Of a DNA stretch of 64,000 bases, positions 17,895 through 27,153 are shown in pieces. The notes below the pieces were generated by a model that had not been told where the DNA came from, searched no databases, and worked only from the letters and a program-made list of their open reading frames with translations. Both the position numbers and the translations under genes were made by a program. The DNA comes from Brevibacterium mcbrellneri ATCC 49030 (lineage in GTDB: Bacteria; Actinomycetota; Actinomycetes; Actinomycetales; Brevibacteriaceae). The stretch covers positions 1-64,000 of the forward strand of contig NZ_ADNU01000046.1 of NCBI RefSeq assembly GCF_000178455.1, given 5' to 3'. Position 1 is the stretch's first letter. Each line of letters opens with the position of its first letter.

Positions 17895-18791
17895 ATGTTG
17901 CACAACCGTGTTGGTCAGTCTGGTTTCACTGTTTCGGACCTCACTCTTGGGACGTTTGAGTGGGGGAGCAGGGTCAATCGGGAAACGGCATTTGAGCTCA
18001 TGTCAGCCTACGTTGATGCTGGTGGGACGCTGCTTGAACTGTCTGCGTGTACGTCGAGCGCCCACGCTCTTGTCGGTTCCATGAAAGTTCCCTCCACGTT
18101 GCGTGTGGCTGCTCGTGTCGGGATCGAGTCAATCGGTGGCGAACTGCAGATCAGCAACTCCCGCGCCGTCATCACGGAGCAGGTCGCACGGCTGCGCCAG
18201 ACGCTGGGGCGTGACTGCGTGGACCTGGTGATCGTAGACGCCTTCGATCCGCACACACCGCTGACTGAAACCGCGCTGACCTTGCGTGACCTACAGGCCC
18301 GAGGTGAGATCGGCTATGTTGCTGTTGCTCACCACACAGCGTGGCAGGTCGCGCTCATGCGCGCCGAGGTGGATGTTGTGTGCGCGTTTACGGAACTTTC
18401 GTTGGTGAACCGTTCGGCTGAAGACGACATTGTGCCGGCGTGTGACTACATGGGTATGGGCGTTATCGCCGGGGCTGCCCTGGGGCGCGGTGTTCTCACG
18501 GGCCGGTACGCAACGGGAACGCCCGCAGATTCCCGTGCAGCCCACGATCTGCGACAGTACGTTGGCGCATACCTGGGACCGGATTACGAGCCGATTCTCA
18601 AAGGGGTGAGCAAAGCGGCCGAGGCGCTGGGCGTGCGGCCCGTCGATATTGCGTTGGCGTGGAACCGTGGACTGGGCGTGTCCAGCTCGATCGTGGCCCC
18701 ACGGACGGTTCGACAGTTAACGGAGCTACTGGAGTCCGATCTAGTTCTGGAACCAGAAATTCGGGACGCGCTTTCGCAGATTTCGAGCTAA
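17895..18791 (+). CDS. Aldo/keto reductase-fold protein lacking the catalytic tetrad
   Basis: 298 residues aligning end to end with aldo/keto reductases (G-Q-S-G-F-T-V-S-D-L-T-L-G-T at the N-terminus; A-P-R-T-V-R-Q-L near the C-terminus). The usual F-D-T-A-x-x-Y-G segment is replaced by L-L-E-L-S-A-C-T-S-S (residues 46-55), so the catalytic Asp and Tyr are missing; the Lys-containing strand reads V-A-A-R-V-G and the His position V-D-A-F-D-P. NADPH-dependent reduction by the standard mechanism is therefore unlikely. TAACCT lies eight bases before ATG 17895. A binding or regulatory role is possible. Confidence 0.7.
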   Translation: MLHNRVGQSGFTVSDLTLGTFEWGSRVNRETAFELMSAYVDAGGTLLELSACTSSAHALVGSMKVPSTLRVAARVGIESIGGELQISNSRAVITEQVARLRQTLGRDCVDLVIVDAFDPHTPLTETALTLRDLQARGEIGYVAVAHHTAWQVALMRAEVDVVCAFTELSLVNRSAEDDIVPACDYMGMGVIAGAALGRGVLTGRYATGTPADSRAAHDLRQYVGAYLGPDYEPILKGVSKAAEALGVRPVDIALAWNRGLGVSSSIVAPRTVRQLTELLESDLVLEPEIRDALSQISS

Positions 18792-18816
18792 GCGACTACC
18801 GCCGAGCGACTACAGG

Positions 18817-19143
18817 TCAGCGGCGGTCGTCCTCGTCGTCATCCTCATCGTCTTCGTCGTAGTCGTCGTCATCATCGTCGAGGTCGTCATCGAAGTCGTC
18901 CATGTCATACGCGTTGTCGTCATCGGCGATTGCGTCTTCTATGTCGTCGAACAGTTCAAGTGGAGTGACTTCGTCGAATGCGTTGTACAGGGCGTCTTCG
19001 TACACTTCAAAAGCGTCGGCGAGTGCCATGTACGTGGCCTCGACGCGGGCGTCGGTGTCAGAGGTGCGGTGCGCTGCGGCAGAGAAGTGTGCGCGGACTG
19101 CTGAGAGGAACTCTTCTAATGCAACTTCCGGTTCGAGGCTCAT
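18817..19143 (-). CDS. Small protein with a highly acidic C-terminal tail
   Basis: 108 residues. The first 70 form a likely helical domain (E-A-T-Y-M-A-L-A-D-A-F-E-V-Y-E-D-A-L-Y pattern) resembling a small actinobacterial protein often annotated, without evidence, as a primosomal protein. The last 38 residues are almost all Asp and Glu, ending R-R, encoded by a GTC/GTCATC-like triplet run on the plus strand. No enzyme motif is seen. Function unknown. Confidence 0.6.
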   Translation of the reverse strand: MSLEPEVALEEFLSAVRAHFSAAAHRTSDTDARVEATYMALADAFEVYEDALYNAFDEVTPLELFDDIEDAIADDDNAYDMDDFDDDLDDDDDDYDEDDEDDDEDDRR

Positions 19144-19180
19144 GGCTCCATCTTATACGCGAAAACGGTAGGCTAGGAAT

Positions 19181-19744
19181 ATGTCCGGCCACGTATTTGA
19201 GCACGATTCTCCCGACCGTTTCATTCCCGGCACAGTGGGCATGCCTGGGGGTCGTACGTTCTATCTCCAAGCGGTTTCCGACACCACCATCACCTCGGTC
19301 TTGCTTGAAAAAGAACAGGTGGAGATGCTCGGGGAGCGCATCAACGAACTTCTTGACACGGTGCGTTCCAAAAGCGTGGGCGAAAGTAACATCCCGGTCT
19401 CTGCACTTCCGGACTACGTGGACAACTCGGGGTTGACCATGCCCGTTGACGCGGAGTTCCGGGTGGGCACTATGAGCTTGGGATGGGACACGCGCATTCA
19501 CCGTCTGGTGGTCGAATGCTTTGAACTTTCGGAAGCAGACCGCGAAGCAGGGATTAGCGCGGAACCTCACGAAGACACCGAGCGGGACGTTCTGCGTGTC
19601 ACCTTGGATGCTGTCCAGGCTCGTGAGTTTGCCCGGCACGCCGAACTCGTTGTGAATGCCGGCCGGGCCGACTGCCCGTTCTGTTCACTTCCATTGGATC
19701 CCGAGGGCCACGTGTGTCCGCGCGCAAACGGGGTCGCTCGCTGA
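19181..19744 (+). CDS. DUF3090 family protein with C-terminal zinc ribbon
   Basis: 187 residues. Matches the actinobacterial DUF3090 (repeat protein YjbD-like, Rv2134c) family. The C-terminus carries C-P-F-C-S-L-P-L-D-P-E-G-H-V-C-P-R-A-N-G, a probable single zinc-binding knuckle. The gene is immediately followed by the SCO1664-type gene, the same pairing as Rv2134c-Rv2133c upstream of mshC. Function is unknown. TAGGCT (19169-19174) ends six bases before ATG 19181, so it may be leaderless. Confidence 0.85.
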   Translation: MSGHVFEHDSPDRFIPGTVGMPGGRTFYLQAVSDTTITSVLLEKEQVEMLGERINELLDTVRSKSVGESNIPVSALPDYVDNSGLTMPVDAEFRVGTMSLGWDTRIHRLVVECFELSEADREAGISAEPHEDTERDVLRVTLDAVQAREFARHAELVVNAGRADCPFCSLPLDPEGHVCPRANGVAR

Positions 19745-20521
19745 GTGAGCCACCAACACGACATCGCCACGTGCCCGGCCACGGTTCTGGGTCTCATACC
19801 CGAGGCGAGTAACGACACGTACCTCATCGTGCTCACCCCGCCCACGGGAGCGGCACTGAAAGCGGTCTATAAACCCAGCCAGGGTGAGGCGTTCTTGCAG
19901 GATTTTTCTGAGCTCGCCCGACGCGAAGTCGCCGCCTACCGGTTGAGCTACCTGAGCGGTCTCAACTGTGTTCCCGAAACCATCATGCGCTCGGATCTGC
20001 CTCACGGTCCCGGTTCAGTTCAGTTGTTTGTGGATTCGGCAGGTGACGATCCGGTCGTCGACGCGTGGCTCAGCGAGTACGTTCCGGAAGATATTGTCCC
20101 TGTGTTCCGGGATTATAACAGTGACGGGGCCGAGGTCGTTGTTGGGCATGGTTTGAGCGAGCGGCTTGCCGATATCGCAATGTTCGACGTCGTAGCCAAC
20201 AACGCTGACCGAAAAGGGAGTCATCTCATCAACGGGCAGCTGCCTGGCGAGAAATCAGGGTCTATTTGGGCGATCGACAACGGTCTGAGTTTCCACCCCG
20301 AACTCAAACTTCGCACAGTGCTGTGGGGGTTTGCAGGAACCCCGCTGGCACCTCGGCATTTTCACGCGTGCGAACGCACGCTGGCCCTCACTGCCGACGA
20401 CCTGGGAACAACCCAGGAGGAAACTCACGCTTTACACGCGCGTACACGCGCTTTGCTTAGCTCTGGACAGTTCCCGTATCCGCCTGTCAACCGCACTCCG
20501 ATTCCCTGGCCGCCCCTGTAA
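19745..20521 (+). CDS. SCO1664-family protein (phosphatidylinositol 3/4-kinase-like fold)
   Basis: 258 residues. Kinase-like features are visible: A-V-Y-K-P (nucleotide-binding Lys), D-V-V-A-N-N-A-D-R-K-G-S-H-L (catalytic-loop-like D-x3-N-x-D) and W-A-I-D-N-G-L-S-F (metal-binding Asp). The family belongs to the PI3/4-kinase-related group; its substrate in Actinobacteria is unknown. GTG 19745 follows the DUF3090 stop codon with no gap, so translation is coupled. The neighbourhood with mshC is conserved. Confidence 0.82.
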   Translation: MSHQHDIATCPATVLGLIPEASNDTYLIVLTPPTGAALKAVYKPSQGEAFLQDFSELARREVAAYRLSYLSGLNCVPETIMRSDLPHGPGSVQLFVDSAGDDPVVDAWLSEYVPEDIVPVFRDYNSDGAEVVVGHGLSERLADIAMFDVVANNADRKGSHLINGQLPGEKSGSIWAIDNGLSFHPELKLRTVLWGFAGTPLAPRHFHACERTLALTADDLGTTQEETHALHARTRALLSSGQFPYPPVNRTPIPWPPL

Positions 20522-20578
20522 ACGCTCCACAACGCGCACAAACGAGCGCAGAACGCGTACGAACGTTATGCTGGCTGT

Positions 20579-21814
20579 GTGAAACCTTGGACACCACCAC
20601 ATGTTCCTGCGCTTGTACGATCAAGCGAACCCCCCACCGTGTACTGCACACGTGCACGTGGGCCGCTACGCAAACTGGTACGTGGAGACGAAGCTAAACT
20701 GTATGTGTGCGGTATCACGCCGTATGATGCCACGCACTTGGGTCACGCATCCACATACGTTGCCTTTGATGTTCTTCATCGTCTGTGGATCGACGCAGGC
20801 TATTCGGTCACGTACGTGCAAAACATCACCGACGTCGACGACCCACTCCTCGAACGTGCTCAGGCGACAGGCGTTGACTGGCAAGAACTTGCGCGCGAAC
20901 AAATCGACCTTTTCCGTTCCGACATGGAAGCTCTGCGGGTCATCCCGCCAACGCACTATATCGGGGCAGTTGAAGCCATGGATATTGTGGCTCGCAGCGT
21001 GGTTGAACTCTTAGACAAGGGATTCGCATACAGCCTAGATAACGGAGACGTCTACTTCAAGATCGACTCGTCGTACAAACCGCCTTTTGGCTCAGTGTCT
21101 CACTACGACGCGGATACCATGGCCAAGCTCTTCGCTGAGCGCGGGGGAGACCCGGACGTTGCCGGAAAAGAGAACCCACTCGACCCACTTCTGTGGCGTG
21201 CCAAGCGAGAAGGCGAACCGTCGTGGGACCCTGACGGGCTACCTGCAGGACGTCCTGGGTGGCACATCGAATGTACCGCTATTGCCCAGGAATACGCTGG
21301 ACTGCCTTTGCATGTTCAGGGAGGTGGCAACGACCTGGCGTTTCCGCACCACGAAATGGGTGCAGCCCACGCAGCCGCGTGGCTCGATACTCCGCTGGCG
21401 CAGTCGTATATGCACACCGGAATGGTGGGCTACGAAGGCGAAAAGATGAGCAAGTCTTTAGGCAATTTGGTGTTGGTTTCACAGTTGCGTGAACAAGGCG
21501 TGGACCCCATGGCCATTCGTCTCACAATTCTTGACCACCACTACCGGTCTGACTGGATGTACGACGACGGTGCGTTGGCTAAAGCCACGGAACGTTTAGA
21601 ACAGTGGAGGCGTGCCGCACAATGTGGAAGCCACTACGTCTCAAAGGACGTTGTCCGGGAACTGCGGGAATGCTTGGCTGACGACCTCGACACACCAACC
21701 GCACTTTCTCTTATTGACGACTGGGCTGCCGCACGCGATCAAAACACTTCTGAGAGTGAATCGGAAGCAGTTGTCAAAGCCGTTGACGCGTTGCTGGGGA
21801 TTCAGCTGGCATGA
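20579..21814 (+). CDS. mshC: Cysteine:glucosaminyl-inositol ligase (mycothiol biosynthesis)
   Basis: 411 residues, a cysteinyl-tRNA-synthetase paralogue. It has the HIGH-type motif T-H-L-G-H-A, the zinc-binding C-G-I-T-P-Y-D-A-T and W-H-I-E-C-T segments, H-H-E-M-G and the K-M-S-K-S loop (G-E-K-M-S-K-S-L-G). It lacks the C-terminal anticodon-binding domain of CysS. MshC joins cysteine to glucosaminyl-myo-inositol using ATP, the penultimate step of mycothiol synthesis, so the host uses mycothiol as its thiol buffer. Start GTG 20579 has TATGCT ending six bases upstream (leaderless pattern). The stop overlaps the HAD start by ATGA. Confidence 0.96.
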   Translation: MKPWTPPHVPALVRSSEPPTVYCTRARGPLRKLVRGDEAKLYVCGITPYDATHLGHASTYVAFDVLHRLWIDAGYSVTYVQNITDVDDPLLERAQATGVDWQELAREQIDLFRSDMEALRVIPPTHYIGAVEAMDIVARSVVELLDKGFAYSLDNGDVYFKIDSSYKPPFGSVSHYDADTMAKLFAERGGDPDVAGKENPLDPLLWRAKREGEPSWDPDGLPAGRPGWHIECTAIAQEYAGLPLHVQGGGNDLAFPHHEMGAAHAAAWLDTPLAQSYMHTGMVGYEGEKMSKSLGNLVLVSQLREQGVDPMAIRLTILDHHYRSDWMYDDGALAKATERLEQWRRAAQCGSHYVSKDVVRELRECLADDLDTPTALSLIDDWAAARDQNTSESESEAVVKAVDALLGIQLA

Positions 21815-22476
21815 GCCTCAATTACGACGCCGTGCTGTGGGACATGGACGGAACTCTCGTCGACACAGAGCCGTACTGGATGGCAGCTGAAACCGAACTC
21901 ATGGCGGCTCACGGGCTTGAGTGGACGCACGAACAAGCAATGCTCATGGTGGGTAACACGCTGACTAAGTCAGCAGATATCATGCGATCCTTCGGTCTGC
22001 CGCTGGCCACCGACGAAGTGGTCCAAACCCTATTGCGTGGTGTCATCGCACGGGTCCACGAGCGTATTCCGTTTAGAGCAGGGGCCCAGGAACTGATCGC
22101 GTCGTTGCAGGCGGCTGACGTGCCCATGGCACTTGTCACAATGTCGTACCGGTCGCTTGCTCAAGCGGTGGTCGACGGGCTTCCGGAAGGCACCTTTCGC
22201 ACGTTGATTACAGGGGACGAAGTATCTCGCGGAAAGCCTGACCCCGAACCATATCTCACAGGGGCAGCGTCCTTGAGTGTCGATCCCGCCGCTTGTATCG
22301 CGTTGGAAAACTCGGTTCCCGGAATGGCAAGCGCAATTGCCGCAGGCACGTTGACCGTGGGAATCCCTAACCACGTCCCTTTGGAAGAACAGCCTGGTGC
22401 GATTCTGATTGAAACCTTGGACGGGCTTAACGCTGAATCTCTGGGAAATCTGGTTCGACCTCTGCAAGGTTCGTAA
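21811..22476 (+). CDS. HAD-superfamily hydrolase (phosphatase / phosphoglucomutase-like)
   Basis: 221 residues. The haloacid-dehalogenase motif I is W-D-M-D-G-T-L-V-D-T-E (nucleophile D11, acid D13). A helical cap domain follows. Motif III/IV region reads K-P-D-P-E-P-Y and A-L-E-N-S-V-P-G. Such proteins dephosphorylate sugar or nucleoside phosphates in the cytoplasm. It is translationally coupled to mshC, as in other Actinobacteria, but a role in mycothiol synthesis is not established. The last 50 bases overlap the convergent RecB-like gene. Confidence 0.88.
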   Translation: MSLNYDAVLWDMDGTLVDTEPYWMAAETELMAAHGLEWTHEQAMLMVGNTLTKSADIMRSFGLPLATDEVVQTLLRGVIARVHERIPFRAGAQELIASLQAADVPMALVTMSYRSLAQAVVDGLPEGTFRTLITGDEVSRGKPDPEPYLTGAASLSVDPAACIALENSVPGMASAIAAGTLTVGIPNHVPLEEQPGAILIETLDGLNAESLGNLVRPLQGS

Positions 22477-23263
22477 TCTCTGGAGCTTCTGGGGCTTCAT
22501 TGCCCCACGCAGGGCATAAGTTTTTGAAGTAACACCAGTTGCACAGTGGCGATTTCTTGGGCCTCCAGTTACCAGATTCAGCGCATCCAGTGATGTCGTT
22601 CCACACGTCAGCAACCTGGAAAAACGTGCGTTGAATGTCCTGCATGGTGGGCTGGAGCTCTTTCACATTCCCAGATCCCAAATACATCAGTTGCAACGTG
22701 TGCACAGTTTCACCGGTGAGCAAATAGTGGACGAGCGCGTAGAACCGCATCTGAAAATCTGCGTCACCAGAATACTGAGGCTTGGGCGCTTTCCCAGTCT
22801 TGTAATCCACCAAACGCACTTCACCGCCGGGTGCACGGTCGACCCGGTCGATAAAACCACGGAGCTTCAAGCCGCCAGGAAGTACCGTTTGCACAAACTT
22901 TTCACGGGCATCAGGCTCTAAGTTCTGGGGAAGCTCCAGAGCAAAGTACGCGCGAACAAGAGCCTGCGATTCCGAAAAGAGCCTGTCCCTGTCAGTCTGT
23001 TCTGGAAAAAGATCTGGAACATCAGAATTTTCTTGTGCGAGTGACGCATAAGTGGGTTTGATAAGGGTGGTAGCGTGGTCGAGCGTGCGTTCACGGGAAG
23101 GTACGTCAAAGAGCTGTTCAAGAACCGCGTGAACAAGGGTTCCTTTAAACGCAGCCGCCGACGGCGGTTCAGGGATTTTGTCCACGCTTCTGAAACGGAA
23201 CTTAAGAGGGCACGAAACAAAGTCATTTGCCCGCGACGGGGAAAGTGCGATGAGTTCAGCCAT
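22427..23263 (-). CDS. RecB-family PD-(D/E)XK exonuclease with Fe-S cysteines
   Basis: 278 residues. L-S-P-S-R-A-N-D-F-V-S-C-P-L-K-F opens the domain, V-R-L-V-D-Y-K-T-G-K is the nuclease core, and C-N-W-C-Y-F-K-N-L-C near the C-terminus supplies three cysteines that, with the N-terminal one, form the iron-sulfur cluster typical of the AddB/RecB-like PDDEXK_1 family. The longer frame to 23359 was rejected: its extra 32 residues are Cys-rich nonsense and M at 23263 begins the conserved A-E-L-I-A-L-S-P-S. Role in DNA repair is inferred from family. Confidence 0.85.
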   Translation of the reverse strand: MAELIALSPSRANDFVSCPLKFRFRSVDKIPEPPSAAAFKGTLVHAVLEQLFDVPSRERTLDHATTLIKPTYASLAQENSDVPDLFPEQTDRDRLFSESQALVRAYFALELPQNLEPDAREKFVQTVLPGGLKLRGFIDRVDRAPGGEVRLVDYKTGKAPKPQYSGDADFQMRFYALVHYLLTGETVHTLQLMYLGSGNVKELQPTMQDIQRTFFQVADVWNDITGCAESGNWRPKKSPLCNWCYFKNLCPAWGNEAPEAPEITNLAEVEPDFPEIQR

Positions 23264-23341
23264 AGAACAACAATAGCGACATCGAGCCACGCAGGGACCA
23301 AATAGCACGCCCAGGGACCGTTGGGCCGATAGGATAAAGCC

Positions 23342-24496
23342 ATGCCACACGCCAAACAACAGGGAGCATCAAACGGCCTGATCATTGGCCGTTTTTTGGG
23401 CACCCCAATTATTTTGGCGTGGTCGTGGTTCGTTGCCGCCGCGGTCATTACGATGCTGTTTACCCCGTGGGTGCGACACTTCAGCCCAGACTTAGGGATC
23501 GGTGCGTGGTTTGTCGCATTTACGTACGCATTGTTGCTGTTTAGTTCGGTGTTCTTACACGAGCTTGCGCATGCGATCGCGGGAACGCTGACAGGGCAAA
23601 AGGTTGCAGCGATCGAACTCAACATTTGGGGTGGCTTCACCCGTTTTGAACCTCGCACGGACGACAACTCAGCTCGAGCTGCCACTCACAGTTTCATCAT
23701 TTCGATCGTTGGTCCGTTTGTGAACATTGGACTGGGAGCCTTGGGATGGTGGGGTATGTCCTCCACCCAACAGGGCTCGGTCACATGGCTGCTTCTTCTA
23801 GCATTTACTTTTGCTAACGCTGCGCTCGGTTTCATCAACCTTCTGCCCGGTATCCCACTGGACGGTGGGTGGGCACTTCAGGCACTCATCTGGCGTGTGA
23901 CCCGCTCCCAGTTCACTGGAACCATCATGGCGGCTCTCATTGGCCGCATCATCGCAGTCTTGTTCATCGTGGGTGCGATTGTTGGGCCTCTTATCGCTGG
24001 TCGGAAACCGGACATCATCACACTGATTTGGACCTCGGCGATCGCCAGCATGCTGTGGTTCTCGGCAGCCGATGCAGCCAAACACGCCCAGCGAGCCCGG
24101 CGAATGGAAACTTACGACCTCAAGAAGGTCATCCAACCGGCAATCGCAGCGTCGTGGAACGCAAGCATTGACGCGACACTGGAGTATGCCGATTCAGTTG
24201 CTGGTCCGTCCACAATCGTCGTGATCCTCAACGAACGAGGCCTACCGTACGGGCTCTTGGACCGTCACGCGGCAACCCAAGCGATCGTGAACACTAACGC
24301 GGCAGATGATTTGGTGCACAGTTACGCGAACCCGTTGGGAGGTTGGATTGGTGTCCCGGAAGACATCAGTGCGCCACACCTTCTGGAATCCCTCACGCAC
24401 CGCCCCAAGGCACAGTTCTGCCTTGTCATGCACGACAGCACGCTCACCGGGGTCATCGACCTGCAAGAATTCTTTGACGAATTGCTCCACGTATAG
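23342..24496 (+). CDS. Site-2-protease-like M50 metalloprotease with CBS-like C-terminus
   Basis: 384 residues. Zinc motif H-E-L-A-H in F-L-H-E-L-A-H-A-I within a membrane helix, and N-L-L-P-G-I-P-L-D-G-G in a later helix supplying the third ligand. About six helices are followed by a cytoplasmic region (from about 255) with the spacing of a CBS pair, though weakly conserved. M50 proteases cut membrane-embedded substrates such as anti-sigma factors. This subfamily sits next to recB-like and trmI in many Actinobacteria. TAGGAT ends six bases before ATG 23342 (leaderless pattern). Confidence 0.87.
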   Translation: MPHAKQQGASNGLIIGRFLGTPIILAWSWFVAAAVITMLFTPWVRHFSPDLGIGAWFVAFTYALLLFSSVFLHELAHAIAGTLTGQKVAAIELNIWGGFTRFEPRTDDNSARAATHSFIISIVGPFVNIGLGALGWWGMSSTQQGSVTWLLLLAFTFANAALGFINLLPGIPLDGGWALQALIWRVTRSQFTGTIMAALIGRIIAVLFIVGAIVGPLIAGRKPDIITLIWTSAIASMLWFSAADAAKHAQRARRMETYDLKKVIQPAIAASWNASIDATLEYADSVAGPSTIVVILNERGLPYGLLDRHAATQAIVNTNAADDLVHSYANPLGGWIGVPEDISAPHLLESLTHRPKAQFCLVMHDSTLTGVIDLQEFFDELLHV

Positions 24497-24540
24497 AACA
24501 GCTCCGCTGTCCGTTGTCAGGACACGCTAGAGTTGATGGG

Positions 24541-25557
24541 GTGACTTCACAACACGCAACAGGAGCCCAGGATCGTCGCGGGCACTTTCGTGTCGGCGAC
24601 AAAGTGCAATTGACCGACCCTAAAGGTCGGCTCCACACGATCATGTTGCAACCGGGCCACGTATTCCACACCCACAAGGGCCAGCTTTTTCACGACGATC
24701 TGATCGGCCAGCCTGAAGGCACGGTGATTGCCAACACGGCAGGCGTTGACTATCAGGTGGTGCGCCCCCTGTACGAAGATTTCGTGCTGTCCATGCCTCG
24801 AGGTGCTGCGGTCATCTACCCCAAGGATGCTGCGCTAATCGTCACCTTGGGTGATATTTTCCCAGGTGCCACCGTCGTCGAGGCAGGCGTTGGATCCGGT
24901 GCGCTCACACTTGCTCTTTTGCGCGCCGTGGGAGACTCGGGTGTCGTCCACAGTTTTGAGCGACGCGAGGAATTCGCTCAGATCGCCCAGGGCAATATTG
25001 AAGATTTCTTCGCCAGGCCTCACCCAGCCTGGAAGCTCAGCATTGGCGACCTCGCCCACGAACTTCCGAATGCGTACCAGGCTGGCGAAGTCGACCGGGT
25101 TGTTCTCGATATGCTCGCACCGTGGGAATGTATTGAAGCTGTTTCGCACGCATTGTGTCCCGGTGGCGTTGTCGTGTGCTACGTGGCCACGGTGCCACAG
25201 ATGTCTCGCACGGTTGATGCGCTCAAGGCAAGTGGTCTCTACACCGAACCGCGCGCACTTGAAAGCACAGTGCGTGACTGGCACGTCGAAGGGCTGGCCG
25301 TTCGCCCAGAACACCGTATGATCGGCCACACGGGTTTCTTGGTTTTCGCGAGGCGCCTGGCACCCGGCGCAACGCCACTTGAGAAAAAGAAACGTCCGCA
25401 GGGCCAACAGCCCTCACAAGAAGACATTGATGCATGGCAGTCTGGCGAAGTGACAGACGAGGCGTTGGGAATCCCCAACACAACAGGTAAGAAGCTCCGC
25501 AGAGCTGCTCGAGAAGCAGGAAAGCGAGCCCAGATCATTGGTCAGGAGGAATCATGA
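24541..25557 (+). CDS. trmI: tRNA (adenine-58-N1)-methyltransferase
   Basis: 338 residues. SAM motif [12 protein letters not shown], then S-F-E-R-R-E-E-F-A and [13 protein letters not shown]-terminal T-G-F-L-V-F-A-R-R. TrmI methylates A58 in the T loop of tRNAs. A basic tail of about 55 residues follows the enzyme domain. GTG 24541 was chosen because TAGAGT (24528-24533) ends seven bases upstream, a leaderless arrangement; the longer frame starts at TTG 24514. The stop overlaps mpa by ATGA, a conserved coupling in this locus. Confidence 0.93.
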   Translation: MTSQHATGAQDRRGHFRVGDKVQLTDPKGRLHTIMLQPGHVFHTHKGQLFHDDLIGQPEGTVIANTAGVDYQVVRPLYEDFVLSMPRGAAVIYPKDAALIVTLGDIFPGATVVEAGVGSGALTLALLRAVGDSGVVHSFERREEFAQIAQGNIEDFFARPHPAWKLSIGDLAHELPNAYQAGEVDRVVLDMLAPWECIEAVSHALCPGGVVVCYVATVPQMSRTVDALKASGLYTEPRALESTVRDWHVEGLAVRPEHRMIGHTGFLVFARRLAPGATPLEKKKRPQGQQPSQEDIDAWQSGEVTDEALGIPNTTGKKLRRAAREAGKRAQIIGQEES

Positions 25558-27104
25558 CAGAAGCTGAGTTGCCCAAGGTGCGTCAGGAACTTGCTGGCCT
25601 GCGCCAGCAGCTGTTTAACGCTTCGAAACGCAATGAAGCCCTGACAAAAACCCTGCGTCAAGCGCGTGACGAACTTGAGCGTATTCGCGCAGAAGCTAAC
25701 GCTCTCACCGAACCGCCCAACTCGTACGCGACGGTGGTGCAAGCCGTGCCAGGTGAAAACCTGCGATGTGACGTTCACTACGCGGGCCGCAAAATGCGGG
25801 TGGCGGTCGCGCCCGAGGTGGAAGCGAGCGACCTGCAAGCAGGCCGAACCGTGTTGCTGTCCGAGGGCCTGGTGGTTCTGAAAGCGCTGGACTTCCATGC
25901 TGCAGGCACTGTTGTCGCTGTGCGCGAAGTACTGGGTGACCGCGTGCTTGTGGGTGGCGTGAATGACGAAGAACAGATCTACTCGCTGGCCGCGCCTTTG
26001 CAGGAGATCACGATTCGTCCCGGGGACCACCTGTTAGTGGATTCAAAAACGCAGTTTGCGCTCGAATACGTTGAAAAGCCCGAATCGAACCAGTTGCTTC
26101 TCGAAACTGTTCCTGATATTTCGTATAGCGACATTGGGGGACTGGACCACCAGATTGAGGAGATCCAGGACGCTGTCGAACTGCCGTTTGAACACCCGGA
26201 ACTGTATACAGAACACGGACTCAAACCACCAAAGGGAATTCTGCTGTACGGCCCTCCCGGATGTGGTAAGACCCTCATCGCAAAAGCGGTGGCCAACTCT
26301 TTGGCCAAGAGGCGGAAAGACACGTCCACGCGTTCGTATTTCTTAAACATCAAAGGTCCAGAGCTTTTGGACAAGTATGTGGGTGAAACCGAACGGCAGT
26401 TGCGCCAGATTTTTGCTCGCGCTAGGGAAAAGGCTACAGCCGGATCGCCAGTTGTGGTGTTCTTCGACGAAATGGAATCACTTTTCCGAACCCGTGGAAC
26501 CGGTAAATCGTCTGACGTCGAAACCACTGTTGTTCCGCAGCTCTTAGCGGAAATTGACGGTGTGGAGAAACTTGAAAACGTCATTGTGGTGGGTGCGTCA
26601 AACCGCGAAGACCTTATCGACCCTGCGATTTTGCGCCCCGGCCGCTTGGACGTCAAGATCCGCATTGAACGGCCAGACGAAAACGGCGCGCGCGATATTT
26701 TCAGCAAGTACCTCACGCCTGAACTGCCGATCCACACGGTCGAAACCACAGTCGAAGAAGCGGTAAAAGACCTGATCGACCGGTGCGTGGAAACCATGTA
26801 TGCGCGAACTGATGAAAACCGGTTCGTCGAAGTCACCTATGTCTCTGGAAAGAAGGAAACGCTGTTCTTTGGCGACTTCATCTCTGGTGCCATGATTTCT
26901 AACGTGGTGGACCGCGCCAAGAAACATGCGATCAAGTCCTTGCTGTCAACGGGTGAACGTGGCATCACGTGGGAGCACCTTCACACCGCGATTCGCGAAG
27001 AGTTCCGGGAACACGAAGACCTGCCCAACACGTCGAACCCCGACGAGTGGGCACGGGTTTCTGGTAAGAAGGGTGAACGCATCACCCACATGTCAATGTT
27101 CTGA
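25554..27104 (+). CDS. mpa: Proteasome-associated AAA ATPase (Mpa/ARC), short C-terminus
   Basis: 516 residues. N-terminal coiled coil (about 5-50) that captures Pup, two OB-like domains (60-185), then an AAA module with Walker A G-P-P-G-C-G-K-T (233-240), Walker B V-V-F-F-D-E (D305, E306) and pore-loop region K-Y-V-G-E-T-E. It unfolds pupylated proteins into the 20S core. Oddity: the protein ends T-H-M-S-M-F right after the AAA domain. The usual tail ending in Gln-Tyr-Leu, which opens the proteasome gate, is absent, and no such codons follow in any nearby frame. Confidence 0.95.
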   Translation: MTEAELPKVRQELAGLRQQLFNASKRNEALTKTLRQARDELERIRAEANALTEPPNSYATVVQAVPGENLRCDVHYAGRKMRVAVAPEVEASDLQAGRTVLLSEGLVVLKALDFHAAGTVVAVREVLGDRVLVGGVNDEEQIYSLAAPLQEITIRPGDHLLVDSKTQFALEYVEKPESNQLLLETVPDISYSDIGGLDHQIEEIQDAVELPFEHPELYTEHGLKPPKGILLYGPPGCGKTLIAKAVANSLAKRRKDTSTRSYFLNIKGPELLDKYVGETERQLRQIFARAREKATAGSPVVVFFDEMESLFRTRGTGKSSDVETTVVPQLLAEIDGVEKLENVIVVGASNREDLIDPAILRPGRLDVKIRIERPDENGARDIFSKYLTPELPIHTVETTVEEAVKDLIDRCVETMYARTDENRFVEVTYVSGKKETLFFGDFISGAMISNVVDRAKKHAIKSLLSTGERGITWEHLHTAIREEFREHEDLPNTSNPDEWARVSGKKGERITHMSMF

Positions 27105-27117
27105 CACGTGCGGTCAC

Positions 27118-27153
27118 AAGGCGCGAAGTCTTTAGGCTTAGCGGGCGCCTTTT
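27118..27153. terminator. Possible bidirectional terminator between mpa and DUF3054 gene
   Basis: AAGGCGC at 27118-27124 pairs with GCGCCTT at 27145-27151, enclosing a 20-base loop and ending in a short T run. It overlaps the end of the convergent DUF3054 gene. A weak but plausible hairpin. Confidence 0.4.
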
